Of a stretch of DNA of 64,000 nucleotides, positions 16,845 through 26,527 are shown in pieces. Source of the DNA: Solwaraspora sp. WMMD792. Its GTDB lineage: Bacteria; Actinomycetota; Actinomycetes; Mycobacteriales; Micromonosporaceae. Position numbers and translations under genes: made by a program. The notes beneath the pieces were generated by a model, which ran no database searches, was not told the DNA's origin, and saw only the letters and a list, made by a program, of their open reading frames with translations. Each line of letters starts with the position of its first letter. Positions within the stretch are counted from its first letter, which is position 1. The stretch lies in contig NZ_JARUBH010000009.1 in assembly GCF_029626105.1 (NCBI RefSeq), positions 4,216,001 to 4,280,000 of the forward strand. Direction: 5' to 3'.

Positions 16845-18524
16845 ATGGCGCGCGTACTTGTCGTCTCGACGCAGCGTTCGGGGGCCTACCCGAGCATCCG
16901 CGATGCTCTGGAGGTCGCGCCCGACGGTGCGACCATCTCCATCGAGGCGGGCGTCTACGCCGAGACGGTCCGCGTCAGTGGCCAGCGGCTGAGCCTGGTC
17001 GCGGCCGGTGAGGCCGGCTCCGTGACGATCGACGCGAGCGACGGCGCCGGACCGGCGGTCGGCAGCGACGGCGCCGACGTGACCCTGCAGGGACTGGTCG
17101 TCAGGTCGGGGCACTATCCCGGCGTGCAGGCACGCGGCGGCCGCATCACCATCGAGAGGTGCGAGGTCGCCGCGCAGTACGCCGCCGGTGTCAGCGTCAC
17201 CGACGGCGCGGTGCTCACAGCCACCGATGTGAAGATCACCGCAGGTCAATCCGGCTTCGTCATCGAAGACGCGGGCGGTGTGATCGACAAGTGCGAGGTC
17301 CGCGACATTGCCGAGGACGGGATCATCGTCCGGCTCGGCGCGGACCCGGCGATCCGGAATTCGACAGTCAGCGCGTGCGGATACCGGGGCATCTACATTT
17401 ACCAGGCCGGCCGGCCCACGATCGAACGGTGTGACATCTCATCGACGGGCGACGCCGGCATCTCGGTGGCGCACCAGAGCTCGCCGACCATCACCGGTAG
17501 CTGGGTGCACGACACTCGCGGCGTGGGCATCATGATCGGTCGCGGTTGCGGTGGCCTGGTCGAGGGCACCCGGGTGGAGGGCACGGCCGCGCCGGGCATC
17601 CAGCTCGACGACGGTGCCACCGCGACCGTACGCAAGGCCGACGAGGGCGGGCACCAGCCCCGGGTCGGCGTCAGCGCGATCGAGGGCGCGACCCAGCAGG
17701 ACACCGAGCGGGTCGACAAGCTGCTCGCCGAACTCGACTCGATGATCGGCCTGGCCGGCGTCAAGAGCGAGGTCCGCGCGCTCATCGACGAGATCCAGGT
17801 CAACGAGTGGCGCCGCAGCGCCGGCCTGGCGGTCGGCGGGACGAGTAACCACCTGGTGTTCACCGGTGCACCGGGCACCGGCAAGACCACCGTCGCGCGC
17901 CTCTACGGCCAGCTTCTCAAGGCTCTGGGCGTACTACCCAACGGCCAGTTCCGCGAGGTGGCCCGGCGTGACCTGGTCGGCCAGTACATCGGACACACCG
18001 CGGAAAAGACCACGAAGGTCTTCGAGGAGGCGTTCGGCGGTGTGCTCTTCATCGACGAGGCGTACACCCTGTCCCGCGCCGGTGGCGCCAGCGCCGACTT
18101 CGGCCAGGAAGCCATCGACACCCTGGTGAAGCTGATGGAGGACCACCGCGACGAGGTGGCCGTCATCGTCGCCGGCTACACCGACGAGATGGTCGACTTC
18201 CTCGACGCCAACGCCGGTCTGGCATCCCGGTTCGCCAAGACGCTGGAGTTCGAGAACTATGCACCCGACGAACTGGTGCTGATCGTCAACCGGATCGCCC
18301 GTAACGACGACTACCTGCTCGAACCCGGGCTCGACGACGCGCTCCTGGAGTGGTTCGGCCAGATCGAGCGTGATCGCAACTTCGGCAACGCGCGCGAGGC
18401 GCGCAAGCTGCTGGAGGGCATGCGCAAGGCCCAGTCCGGTCGCCTGCGGGCGCTGGGCCGGATGCCGTCGCGCGACGACCTGCGCACCCTGGTGCTCGAT
18501 GATCTGTTGGCCGCCACCCGATGA
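16845..18524 (+). CDS. Beta-helix repeat protein fused to EccA/CbbX-type AAA+ ATPase
   Basis: 559 residues from ATG 16845 (GGGGAGGA before it). Residues about 15-260 form parallel beta-helix repeats (units like SGHYPGVQARGGRITIERCE and CGYRGIYIYQAGRPTIERCD). Residues about 290-555 are an AAA+ ATPase of the CbbX/SpoVK/EccA group: SMIGLAGVKSEVRALIDEIQ, Walker A TGAPGTGKTTVAR, Walker B VLFIDEAYTL, arginine-finger area GLASRFAKTLEF and sensor 2 NAREARKLLE. EccA in mycobacterial ESX systems acts on substrates in the cytosol but has a TPR N-terminus; here a beta-helix replaces it. It overlaps eccE by four bases (ATGA), linking it to the secretion system. Confidence 0.85.
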   Translation: MARVLVVSTQRSGAYPSIRDALEVAPDGATISIEAGVYAETVRVSGQRLSLVAAGEAGSVTIDASDGAGPAVGSDGADVTLQGLVVRSGHYPGVQARGGRITIERCEVAAQYAAGVSVTDGAVLTATDVKITAGQSGFVIEDAGGVIDKCEVRDIAEDGIIVRLGADPAIRNSTVSACGYRGIYIYQAGRPTIERCDISSTGDAGISVAHQSSPTITGSWVHDTRGVGIMIGRGCGGLVEGTRVEGTAAPGIQLDDGATATVRKADEGGHQPRVGVSAIEGATQQDTERVDKLLAELDSMIGLAGVKSEVRALIDEIQVNEWRRSAGLAVGGTSNHLVFTGAPGTGKTTVARLYGQLLKALGVLPNGQFREVARRDLVGQYIGHTAEKTTKVFEEAFGGVLFIDEAYTLSRAGGASADFGQEAIDTLVKLMEDHRDEVAVIVAGYTDEMVDFLDANAGLASRFAKTLEFENYAPDELVLIVNRIARNDDYLLEPGLDDALLEWFGQIERDRNFGNAREARKLLEGMRKAQSGRLRALGRMPSRDDLRTLVLDDLLAATR

Positions 18525-19789
18525 CGAGTTCCGATGTCGACGGAGCGCCTGGCGGCGCCGCGCGGGTCAGCGCCGAGACGCCCGACGCCTCCGGCCCCGC
18601 GATCCTGCTGCCTCGCCGGCGTCCCGGCTACCTCGGCCCCGTACACGTGATGCAGCTGCTGCTGGTCGAGGCGGTCATCGTCGCCGTCCTCGCCGTCCTC
18701 GGCCGAGGCGTGGCGCTGACGACGGGCGCCAGCGCCGCAGGCCTGCTGCTGCTCGCGGCGACGCTGGGCCGGCACCAGGGCCGGTGGTGGCTGGAACGAC
18801 GCGCGATGACGCGGCAGTACCGGCGGCGCCGGCAGGACACATCCGGCACCCCGCGAGCCGACGATCCCCGGGTGGCCGCGCTGCACCGGCTCGCCCCCGG
18901 GCTCGTGGTGGAGAACGTCGCGGTGGCCGATGGCGCCCAGGTCGGCGTCGCCCGTGACGACGCCGGCTGGTACGCGGTGGCCGCGGTGACGCCGAGCACG
19001 CCGATGCGCGGTGTGGCCGGCGGCCTTCCGCTCGAAAAGTTGGCCGACGCGCTGTCCGAGGCCGACCAGCCGGGCACAGTGCTCCAGGTGGTCACCCAGA
19101 CGGTGCCCGCGCCCAGCGTCGACATGCACCCGTCCGCCCCAGCCGGACAGTCGTACCACCAGTTGCTGGCCCGGTTCGGCGGTGTGCCGCTGCCCGCGGA
19201 CCGGGCGACCTGGATCGCGGTACGGCTGGACGCGCGGGCGCTGGCCGAAGCCGCAGCAACCGGCGACGCCGACCTCGACGCGGCACCCGCAGTGGTGGCG
19301 GCGCTTGTCCGGCGGGTCACCAAGTCGCTGCGCCGGGTCGGTGTCTCGTGCCGCCTGCTCGACGCCGACGGCCTGCTCACCGCGCTGGTGCGCTCCTGCG
19401 ACCTGGAGCCGGCGGCGCCCGACACACAGCGGGAGGCGGCGCCGCCCCGCGAGGAGTGGTCCGACTGGCACTCGTCGCGGCTGGCCCACCGCTCGTTCTG
19501 GATCCGCGACTGGCCACCGGTCGGGCAGGTCTCCGGCCTGCTGGACTGGGTGTCGACCGTGCCGGCCGCGATGACGAACGTAGCGTTGATCATGGCGCCG
19601 GACAGCAGCCAGAAGATGATCGACCTACGCGGCCTGGTTCGCGTGTCGGCACCCGCCGCCGACCTCGGCCAGCTCTGCCAGTCCGTCGCGCAAGGCGTCG
19701 AACGGGCCGGGGCCGACCTCTTTCCGCTGCACGGCGAGCAGGGCCCCGCCGTCTACGCGTCGGCCCCGACGGGCGGTGGCGCACGGTGA
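18521..19789 (+). CDS. eccE: Type VII secretion protein EccE
   Basis: 422 residues. Two membrane helices lie near the N-terminus (about 45-60 and 65-82), followed by a basic stretch and a long C-terminal domain with the EccE feel (TTWIAVRLD-type strand, here RATWIAVRLDARALAEAA, and VGVSCRLLDADGLLTALVRS). EccE sits at the edge of the ESX membrane complex. Translationally coupled to the upstream ATPase and the downstream gene (GTGA overlap). The family is divergent, so the call leans partly on position. Confidence 0.8.
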   Translation: MTSSDVDGAPGGAARVSAETPDASGPAILLPRRRPGYLGPVHVMQLLLVEAVIVAVLAVLGRGVALTTGASAAGLLLLAATLGRHQGRWWLERRAMTRQYRRRRQDTSGTPRADDPRVAALHRLAPGLVVENVAVADGAQVGVARDDAGWYAVAAVTPSTPMRGVAGGLPLEKLADALSEADQPGTVLQVVTQTVPAPSVDMHPSAPAGQSYHQLLARFGGVPLPADRATWIAVRLDARALAEAAATGDADLDAAPAVVAALVRRVTKSLRRVGVSCRLLDADGLLTALVRSCDLEPAAPDTQREAAPPREEWSDWHSSRLAHRSFWIRDWPPVGQVSGLLDWVSTVPAAMTNVALIMAPDSSQKMIDLRGLVRVSAPAADLGQLCQSVAQGVERAGADLFPLHGEQGPAVYASAPTGGGAR

Positions 19790-20904
19790 CCGCGCCGCAG
19801 GACGAGGAGAACAGGCCCAGGCCGCAGGACGAGGAGAACCGGCAGCACTCCCAAGCGCCACAGCACCCGCCGGCGGTCCCGGGCCGGCCAGCCTCGGGCT
19901 ATCCGGCCGCCGGCCAAGTCTCTGCGGCCCAGCAGCCGGCGTCGCCCGTACCGCGCGCCGGGCAGCCGCCCGTACGGCAGGTCCACGCACCATCGCCGGC
20001 CCAGCAGGCCAAGCCGGCGCAGGCCCAGGCACCGACGGCCGAGTCCGCTACTGTCGCCCGCCCCGCCACGCAGGCCGCGGTGGCGGCCGCAGCTGCGGCC
20101 GCCACCCCCGCCAGGGCGCAGCCGCTCGCCGCGCCGGACGCCGCAGGCCAAGGCCCACCGGGGACGGTGTACGACGGCGGCCAGCCGCCCGGCCCCAACG
20201 GCAACGGCCACGGCGGCGTCTCGGGGCGGCTGGCGCGGCTGCGCATCGGCTGGCACACGTTGTCCCGCCCGGCGCTCGCCCAGATGCGCATCTCCGCGCC
20301 GGGCACCGGGCTGATCCTGGGCTCCGACCGGCAGCAGAAACCTGTGGCCGTGCGGATGTTCCGGCCGGAGTCCACTCGCGTCACGCTCGTCGGTGGGGCC
20401 TGGGCCGGGCAGTTGGTCGCTTTCCGGGCACTCGCCCTCGGCGCGCGGGTGGCCCTGGTGGCCGCCGATCCGCAGGCCTGGCACGGCTTCGGCGAGCGGG
20501 CCACGGGCCGCAGCGACCGCCTGACGGTGCTCGGCGCCGAGCAGCCGCTGGCGCTGGCCGCGACCCCGCAGCAACCGGTGCTGGTGGTTTACGACCTTGG
20601 CGTGGTCGGCGCCGCGACGCCCCAGCCGCTCGGGCCGTGGCAGACGCAGCTCACCGTCCTGCGCCGCCTCGACCAGCCGGGTGTACCGGCGATTCAGGAC
20701 TGCAACCTGGTGATCCTGCAGCGGCTGGCCAGCGCGGAGGCGGCGCACGCCGGCGGGGCGCTGAAGCTGCCGTCGAACAGCACCCAGTTTCTGCAGGTGA
20801 TGGCCGAGGACATGGTCGCGCTGGTCGGTGACGGCACGCTGCGCTACATCTCGCTGGCACAGACCGACATCGAGCATCAGCACCTGGGTGCCCCGCGCCG
20901 CTGA
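19786..20904 (+). CDS. Type VII locus protein, unrecognised, with P/A-rich N-terminus
   Basis: 372 residues, GTG start overlapping the eccE stop. The first 150 residues are a low-complexity Gln/Pro/Ala-rich region. The remainder is a folded domain with RISAPGTGLILGSDRQQKPV, TRVTLVGGAWAGQLVAFRAL and VALVAADPQAWHG, which has the shape of a degenerate ATP/GTP-binding domain (no intact GKT/S). No export signal. The position between eccE and the convergent eccC suggests a secretion accessory factor or an EccC-related regulator. I do not recognise the family; the function is not claimed. Confidence 0.6.
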   Translation: MTAPQDEENRPRPQDEENRQHSQAPQHPPAVPGRPASGYPAAGQVSAAQQPASPVPRAGQPPVRQVHAPSPAQQAKPAQAQAPTAESATVARPATQAAVAAAAAAATPARAQPLAAPDAAGQGPPGTVYDGGQPPGPNGNGHGGVSGRLARLRIGWHTLSRPALAQMRISAPGTGLILGSDRQQKPVAVRMFRPESTRVTLVGGAWAGQLVAFRALALGARVALVAADPQAWHGFGERATGRSDRLTVLGAEQPLALAATPQQPVLVVYDLGVVGAATPQPLGPWQTQLTVLRRLDQPGVPAIQDCNLVILQRLASAEAAHAGGALKLPSNSTQFLQVMAEDMVALVGDGTLRYISLAQTDIEHQHLGAPRR

Positions 20905-20995
20905 CCGCCCCGCCACGAACTCCCGCTCCGTCCCCGCAAGATACCGTCGATGTTGACTGGCCGACGGACCTGCCCTGCGGGCGGTCTGAGGCGGG

Positions 20996-23900
20996 TCAGT
21001 GAGCCGGCGGGGTCCAGGCGAGCTGGACGAGGCGGGCGCCCTGGCGGCGGGTGAAGAGCCAGGCCCGGCCGGGCGGCAGGAACTGCGGCTTGACGGTGCC
21101 GAACAGTGCGCCCTCTTCACGGGGGCCGGACATCATGATGCCCGGCGAGGCCAGCTCCCGGATCCGGCTGATCACCGGGTCGAACATGGCCCGGCTGGCG
21201 CCGCCGATCCGCCGGGTCAGCACCAGGTGCAGCCCGATGTCGCGGGCCTGGGGCAGGAACTCCAGCAGCGGGGTGAGCGGGTTCGTCATCCCACCGGAGA
21301 GCAGATCGTAGTCGTCGATCAGCAGGAAGAGCTCGGGCCCGGACCACCAGCTCTGGTCGCGGAGCTGCTCGGGCTTGACCTCCGGGCCGGGCAGCCGCTC
21401 CCGCATCACGGTGGTCACCTGGTTCACCAGATCGGTGGTGCTCTGCTGCGACGTGCCGTACCCGATCAGGTGCGGCGTGTCGACGCAGCCGAGCAGGGTC
21501 CGCCGGTAGTCGACGAAGATGAGCCGGGCCTCGCTGGGTTCGTAGCTGGTGGTGACCATCTTGGCCAGGCTGCGTAGGAACGAGCTCTTGCCGCTTTCGA
21601 TGTCGCCGAACAGCAGCGCGTGCGGCTCGGCGTCGAAGTCGAGCAGGACCGGCTGCAGGTCGGACTCGGCAATGCCGATCGGCAGCTTCCCGCCCTGCGG
21701 CGCGGGCAGCGCGGCGTACGGCAGCTCGGCGGGCAGCAGCCGCACCGCGGGTGCCGGCGGGTTGGTCCAGTACGTCTGGGCGAGCTTGACGAACTCTGCC
21801 ACCGCGTCGGAAAGGTCGTCGACGCGCTGCTCGGCGTCGATGCGGGGCAGCCCGGCCAGAAAGTGGAACCCGTCCGGGGTGAGACCGCGGCCGGGTGTCT
21901 GCTCGGGCACGTTGACCGCGGCCCGCCGGTTGATCACCGAGTCGCTCGGCTCGCCCAGGCGCAGCTCGATCTTCGTACCGAACATGTCGCGGACCACCGC
22001 CCGCACGTCCATCCACCGGTTGGTCGCGGCCAGCAGATGGATGCCGTAGCCGAGGCCTCGGTTGGCCAGCTCGTTCACCAGCGGTTCGAGGTCTTCGAAC
22101 TCGCTGCGCAGCGCCGACCAGCCGTCGATGACCAGGAACACGTCGCCGAACGGGTCTTCGGTGAACCGCCCCTGCCGCTTGGCTCGACGGTAGGCGGCGA
22201 TGCCCTCCACACCGTGCGCGGCGAACAGGCCCTCGCGGGCCTGCATGAGCCCGTGCATCTCGGCGATCGTGCGGCGTACCTTGTCCACATCGCGCCGGGC
22301 GGCGACGCCGCCCGTGTGCGGCAGGCCGGCCATGGCGGTCAGGCCGCCGCCACCGAAGTCGAGGCAGTAGAACTGAACCTCGCGTGGGGTGTGCTGCAGT
22401 GCCAGACTGCCGATCAGGGTACGCAGGAAGTTGCTCTTGCCGCTCTGCGGTCCGCCGACCACCACCAGGTTGCCGCCGCTGCCGGACAGGTCCAACCACA
22501 TCGGCTCGCGCAACTGCTCGAACGGCTTGTCGATGATGCCGACCAGGCCGTGCAGTGCACGCTGCGGGTCAAGGTCCGGTGCGCTCAGTCCGCGCTCCGG
22601 CGACTGCACGATCGGCGCCATCAGCTGGCCCAGGGTCGGCGGTTCGGCCAGCGGCGGCAGCCACACCTGGTGCGCCGGCGGGCCCTGCCCCTCCATCCGG
22701 TTGACCAGCACGTCCAGCAGAGTCTCGCCGACCGCCACGTCCTCCTCCGGCTCGGCCTCCTCCGCGACGGGCTTGTCGTCACGTGGCGATGCCACGTAGT
22801 ACGTGGGGTACTCCCGCACCGGGTCGGTGGCACGGCCGCCCACGCTTGCGCCAGAGCCGTCCTGGCGCACCACCCCGGAGACGTACGCGGCCTTGAAGCG
22901 GATCATCCCCTCGGTGCCGGTGCGCAGGTAGCCGTGACCGGGTGCCCGCGGCAGCTCGTACGCGTCGGGCACGCCGAGCACCGCCCGGCTGTCCATGGAG
23001 GAGAAGGTACGCAGGCCGATGCGGTACGACAGGTGCGTCTCCAGCCCGCGCAGTCGGCCCTCCTCAAGGCGCTGCGAGGCGAGCAGCAGGTGTACGCCGA
23101 GCGACCGGCCCACCCGACCGATCTGCACGAACATGTCGATGAAGTCGGGGCGCGCGGTCAGCAGCTCGGAGAACTCGTCGACGATCAGCAGCAGACTCGG
23201 CAGCGGGACGAGCGGCACCCCGGCCGCCCGGGCACGCTCGTAGTCGCGCTGCGAGGCGTAGTTGCCGGCTCGGCGCAGCAGCTCCTGCCGGCGCATCAGC
23301 TCGCCCTGGATGGCACCCAGCATCCGGTCCACGAGGGACAGTTCGTCGGCGAGGTTGGTGATGACGGCGCTGGTGTGCGGCAGCCGGTCGAGCGTGGTGA
23401 ACGTCGCGCCGCCCTTGAAGTCGACGAGCACGAAGTTGAGGATCTCGGAGCTGTGGGTGATCGCGAGGGCCAGCACCAGCGTACGGAGCAACTCGCTCTT
23501 GCCCGACCCGGTGGCGCCGACCAGCAGGCCGTGCGGGCCCATGCCGTCCTGCGCGGACTCCTTGAGGTCGATCTCGATCGGCCGCCCGTCCGGGCCCACG
23601 CCGAGCGGCACCCGCAGCCGGTCACGGTTGGGTCGGCTGGCCCAGGCATGGTCCAGGTCGAAATCGTACGGCGAGCCGAGGCCGAGCAGCTCGGCGAGTC
23701 CGAGGTCGAACGTCACCCCGGCGGGCTGGTCTGCGTACGATGCGGCAGACAGCCGCAGCGGCGACAGCTCCCGGGCCAGCACCTCGGCCTGCGCGACGTC
23801 GAGGCGGTCTGCGGTGCCCACCTGGATCAGCCCGTCCATCGTGGTGCCCGAGATGGTGCCGTCGTCGGCGACGTCGAGCACGACCGAGGTGTCGTCGAGC

Positions 23901-24961
23901 AGCCGCGGCGGCGGGTTGGACAGGTCGAGGATGGTCACGCCGGCGACGCCGCCGTCGGTCATCAGATGGTCGGAGCCGGTGGTGGAGCCGCCGTCGATGA
24001 CCACCACCACGTGCGGCCCGGGAATCGAGTTCGCCATGGCTGGTTCGAACCGCGGACGGTTCGCCAGCACGTCGTCGAGCATCGCCTCCAGCGCGTTGAC
24101 TGCGGGCGCGAAGAGCCGTACCGGCCCGACTGCGTCGAGCTTCGCCGGGTGCTGTGCGTGCGGCAGCCACTTGGCCCATTCCCAGTTGGGCCGCTGCATG
24201 TCCGGCACGCACAGACCGATCAGCAGGTCGTCCGGGGAGTGGAAGGCGGACATCTGGGCGAGCAGCGCACGCGTCAGGTCGCGCACCGCCCGCTCGGAGC
24301 CGCGCAGATAGACGTGGGAGAAGTCGCGCAGTGCGATGGCCACCGGCAGGTCGGGGACCACCGAGTACGTCGCCACGAACTTGCGCAGCGCCATCGCGCA
24401 CAGCGGCTCCAGCTCGTCGACCGGGCGGGTCTGCGGCGGTATCAGCGGCGTGGCGACCTCCAGTGCCCCGATGCCGATGCGTACGACGCTGAAGTCCGCG
24501 TCGGCGCGACGGCGCTCCCAGAGGCGTCCGCCGGTGACCGTCGACCACAGCGCGTCGGGCTCCGGGTGCCGGTAGTGGATGGCCTCCCGCTGCTGTCTGA
24601 TGGTGGCGCGGATCTGCGCACGCTGCTGTGCCAGGCGGCGCATGTACTGCCTGCGGGCCTCGATCATCTCCTTCTTGCCCGGGCCCGTCTGATTGAGCAT
24701 CATCATCCCCATCATTCCGAGGATTGAGATGCCGAACATTCCACCGGCCACATAGGTCAACGGTCCGCCACCGCCGCGCTGGCCGGCCATCATCAGGCCC
24801 ATGGCCGCGCCGCCGGCCGCCATCGGCAGAATCATGAGCATGCGGGTCCACGCCTTGCCGGCGGGTGGGGGAATCTCGGGCGGTGGATCCAGCACGACCT
24901 CGCCGGTGGGCAGCGGCGGCGCGGGCCGACGCGGCGGCCGCTTCACGATCACCGATGTCAC
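20996..24961 (-). CDS. eccC: Type VII secretion ATPase EccC (FtsK/SpoIIIE type)
   Basis: 1321 residues. Two membrane helices (about 35-90) are followed by three FtsK-like ATPase domains: GATGSGKS near 482, GGPQSGKS near 840 and GDIESGKS near 1123, with Walker B-like LLLIVDEFSELL, VFLVIDGWSAL and LFLLIDDYDLL. This is the single-chain form of EccC (EccCa and EccCb fused) that recognises and drives WXG100/PPE-type substrates. GTG at 24961 is preferred because GGAGG lies just upstream; an ATG at 25009 would add 16 residues. It converges with the upstream operon and diverges from eccD. Confidence 0.95.
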   Translation of the reverse strand: MTSVIVKRPPRRPAPPLPTGEVVLDPPPEIPPPAGKAWTRMLMILPMAAGGAAMGLMMAGQRGGGGPLTYVAGGMFGISILGMMGMMMLNQTGPGKKEMIEARRQYMRRLAQQRAQIRATIRQQREAIHYRHPEPDALWSTVTGGRLWERRRADADFSVVRIGIGALEVATPLIPPQTRPVDELEPLCAMALRKFVATYSVVPDLPVAIALRDFSHVYLRGSERAVRDLTRALLAQMSAFHSPDDLLIGLCVPDMQRPNWEWAKWLPHAQHPAKLDAVGPVRLFAPAVNALEAMLDDVLANRPRFEPAMANSIPGPHVVVVIDGGSTTGSDHLMTDGGVAGVTILDLSNPPPRLLDDTSVVLDVADDGTISGTTMDGLIQVGTADRLDVAQAEVLARELSPLRLSAASYADQPAGVTFDLGLAELLGLGSPYDFDLDHAWASRPNRDRLRVPLGVGPDGRPIEIDLKESAQDGMGPHGLLVGATGSGKSELLRTLVLALAITHSSEILNFVLVDFKGGATFTTLDRLPHTSAVITNLADELSLVDRMLGAIQGELMRRQELLRRAGNYASQRDYERARAAGVPLVPLPSLLLIVDEFSELLTARPDFIDMFVQIGRVGRSLGVHLLLASQRLEEGRLRGLETHLSYRIGLRTFSSMDSRAVLGVPDAYELPRAPGHGYLRTGTEGMIRFKAAYVSGVVRQDGSGASVGGRATDPVREYPTYYVASPRDDKPVAEEAEPEEDVAVGETLLDVLVNRMEGQGPPAHQVWLPPLAEPPTLGQLMAPIVQSPERGLSAPDLDPQRALHGLVGIIDKPFEQLREPMWLDLSGSGGNLVVVGGPQSGKSNFLRTLIGSLALQHTPREVQFYCLDFGGGGLTAMAGLPHTGGVAARRDVDKVRRTIAEMHGLMQAREGLFAAHGVEGIAAYRRAKRQGRFTEDPFGDVFLVIDGWSALRSEFEDLEPLVNELANRGLGYGIHLLAATNRWMDVRAVVRDMFGTKIELRLGEPSDSVINRRAAVNVPEQTPGRGLTPDGFHFLAGLPRIDAEQRVDDLSDAVAEFVKLAQTYWTNPPAPAVRLLPAELPYAALPAPQGGKLPIGIAESDLQPVLLDFDAEPHALLFGDIESGKSSFLRSLAKMVTTSYEPSEARLIFVDYRRTLLGCVDTPHLIGYGTSQQSTTDLVNQVTTVMRERLPGPEVKPEQLRDQSWWSGPELFLLIDDYDLLSGGMTNPLTPLLEFLPQARDIGLHLVLTRRIGGASRAMFDPVISRIRELASPGIMMSGPREEGALFGTVKPQFLPPGRAWLFTRRQGARLVQLAWTPPAH

Positions 24962-25113
24962 CCGATCGACCTCCGCCGCGCCGGCTCGTTCCCTTTGTGT
25001 GCAGGGCAATCCTATAGACCGAATCCACCGTGAAGAATGGATCAGTTGGGTGGCATGGACATGCTAGTTTGGCGCTCGACGAGCGGCGGCGGGCCCCGGT
25101 GGAGGTGACCAGC

Positions 25114-26520
25114 GTGACTGCCCCGGGAGGCCTCAGCCTGGCCAGAGTGACGGTGGCGGCACCGAAGCGGCGCATGGACGTCGCGTTGCCCGACAACATG
25201 CTCGTCGGGGAGTTGCTGCCGCACCTGCTGCGGCATGCCGGCGATGACCTCGGCGAGGCCGGCGAGCGGCACGGCGGCTGGGTGCTGCGCCGCGCCACCG
25301 GCGGCGTGCTCGAAGCCACCCGCAACCTCTCCGTGCAGGGCGTACGCGACGGCGAACTGCTGCACCTGGCCCCGCGCCGGGAAGACTGGCCCGAGCTCGC
25401 GTACGACGACGTGGTCGAGGTGATCGCGAGTGGCGCGCGGCGGGCCGGGCGTTCCTGGGGAGGCTCCGCGACCCGCCGGTGCGGCCTCGCGGTCGCCGCC
25501 GCGGTGCTGAGCTTCGGTCTGCTGACCCTCGTGCTGTCCGGACCGCCGTGGCCGCTGCCGGCGGGCGTGGCGCTGGGGATGGCGGCGGTCCTCGCGATAG
25601 TCGGACTGCTGCTGTCCCGGGCCTTCTCCGACGCGACCGCCGGCGCCGCGGTGGCCGCGTCCGGCCTGCCGTACGCGTTCGCGGGCGGCGCGCTGCTCGC
25701 TGCGCCCAGCGACATCGGTCTGCTCCGGCTGGGTGCGCCGAGCCTGTTGCTCGGCTCGGCGGCGCTGCTGGTGTTCAGTGTCATCGGCTACACGGGCGTT
25801 GCCGCCGTGCAGCGGCTCTTCATGGCCGGGCTGGCGATCAGCGTCGCCGGCCTGCTCGCCGCGGTGCTGTGCCTGGCCGGGATGTCGCCGTCCGGCTCCG
25901 CCGCTGTCACGCTTACCACGGTCATCGGTCTGCTCCCCGGCTACCCCCTGTTCGCCAGTTGGCTCGGCCGGCTACCGGTGCCCGAGCTCCCGGACCGCCC
26001 GGAGGAGATCCTCGAAGACCGCCCGGTGCCCAGACGGTCCGACGTGTTCGCCGCCGTCGCGCGGGCGACCGAACTACTCTCCGGAATGCTGCTCGCCGCC
26101 GCCGTCACCGGGGTCTGCGCCACCACGATCTTGATTACTGTGGACGGAAGCATACCGGCCCAGCTCCTCGGCTTCGCGGCCGCGGCGGCGCTGCTGTTGC
26201 GCGCCCGCCTGTTCGCCCTTCCGCAGCAGCGGGTGCCGCTGCTGGTCAGCGGTGTGGTCGGGATGGCGCTGCTGGCCTTCGGCAACACACTGGACGCCGA
26301 CCACGGCGGTCGGCTGCTGATCCTGCTCCTGATCGTGGTCGCCGCCGCAGCGGTGCTCGCCGCCAGCCTGGTCTACAGCCGGCGCAGCCCGTCGCCTTAC
26401 CTGGGTCGCGCCGCCGACATCGTCGACGTGCTCGCCATCCTGGCGCTGATCCCGCTGGCCTGCGCGGTCGCCGGCCTTTTCGGCGCGATTCAAGGACTGT
26501 TCTCGTCGATCGGCGGGTGA
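25114..26520 (+). CDS. eccD: Type VII secretion membrane protein EccD
   Basis: 468 residues. An N-terminal ubiquitin-like (YukD-like) domain (about 1-90, LARVTVAAPKRRMDVALPDN) is followed by about 11 membrane helices (from LAVAAAVLSFGLLTLVLSG to the end). EccD forms the large membrane ring of the ESX channel. GTG 25114 is chosen because GGAGG (25101-25105) lies eight bases before it. EccB follows seven bases after the stop, in one operon. Confidence 0.93.
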   Translation: MTAPGGLSLARVTVAAPKRRMDVALPDNMLVGELLPHLLRHAGDDLGEAGERHGGWVLRRATGGVLEATRNLSVQGVRDGELLHLAPRREDWPELAYDDVVEVIASGARRAGRSWGGSATRRCGLAVAAAVLSFGLLTLVLSGPPWPLPAGVALGMAAVLAIVGLLLSRAFSDATAGAAVAASGLPYAFAGGALLAAPSDIGLLRLGAPSLLLGSAALLVFSVIGYTGVAAVQRLFMAGLAISVAGLLAAVLCLAGMSPSGSAAVTLTTVIGLLPGYPLFASWLGRLPVPELPDRPEEILEDRPVPRRSDVFAAVARATELLSGMLLAAAVTGVCATTILITVDGSIPAQLLGFAAAAALLLRARLFALPQQRVPLLVSGVVGMALLAFGNTLDADHGGRLLILLLIVVAAAAVLAASLVYSRRSPSPYLGRAADIVDVLAILALIPLACAVAGLFGAIQGLFSSIGG

Positions 26521-26527
26521 CCCGGAC

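Noticed and set aside
20905-20995. Possible rho-independent terminator between the convergent genes
   Set aside because: GC-rich inverted segments exist but no clean stem followed by a T-run was found.
21620-24727. A 1035-codon plus-strand frame opposite eccC
   Set aside because: High-GC antisense frame with no domains; eccC has three intact P-loops.
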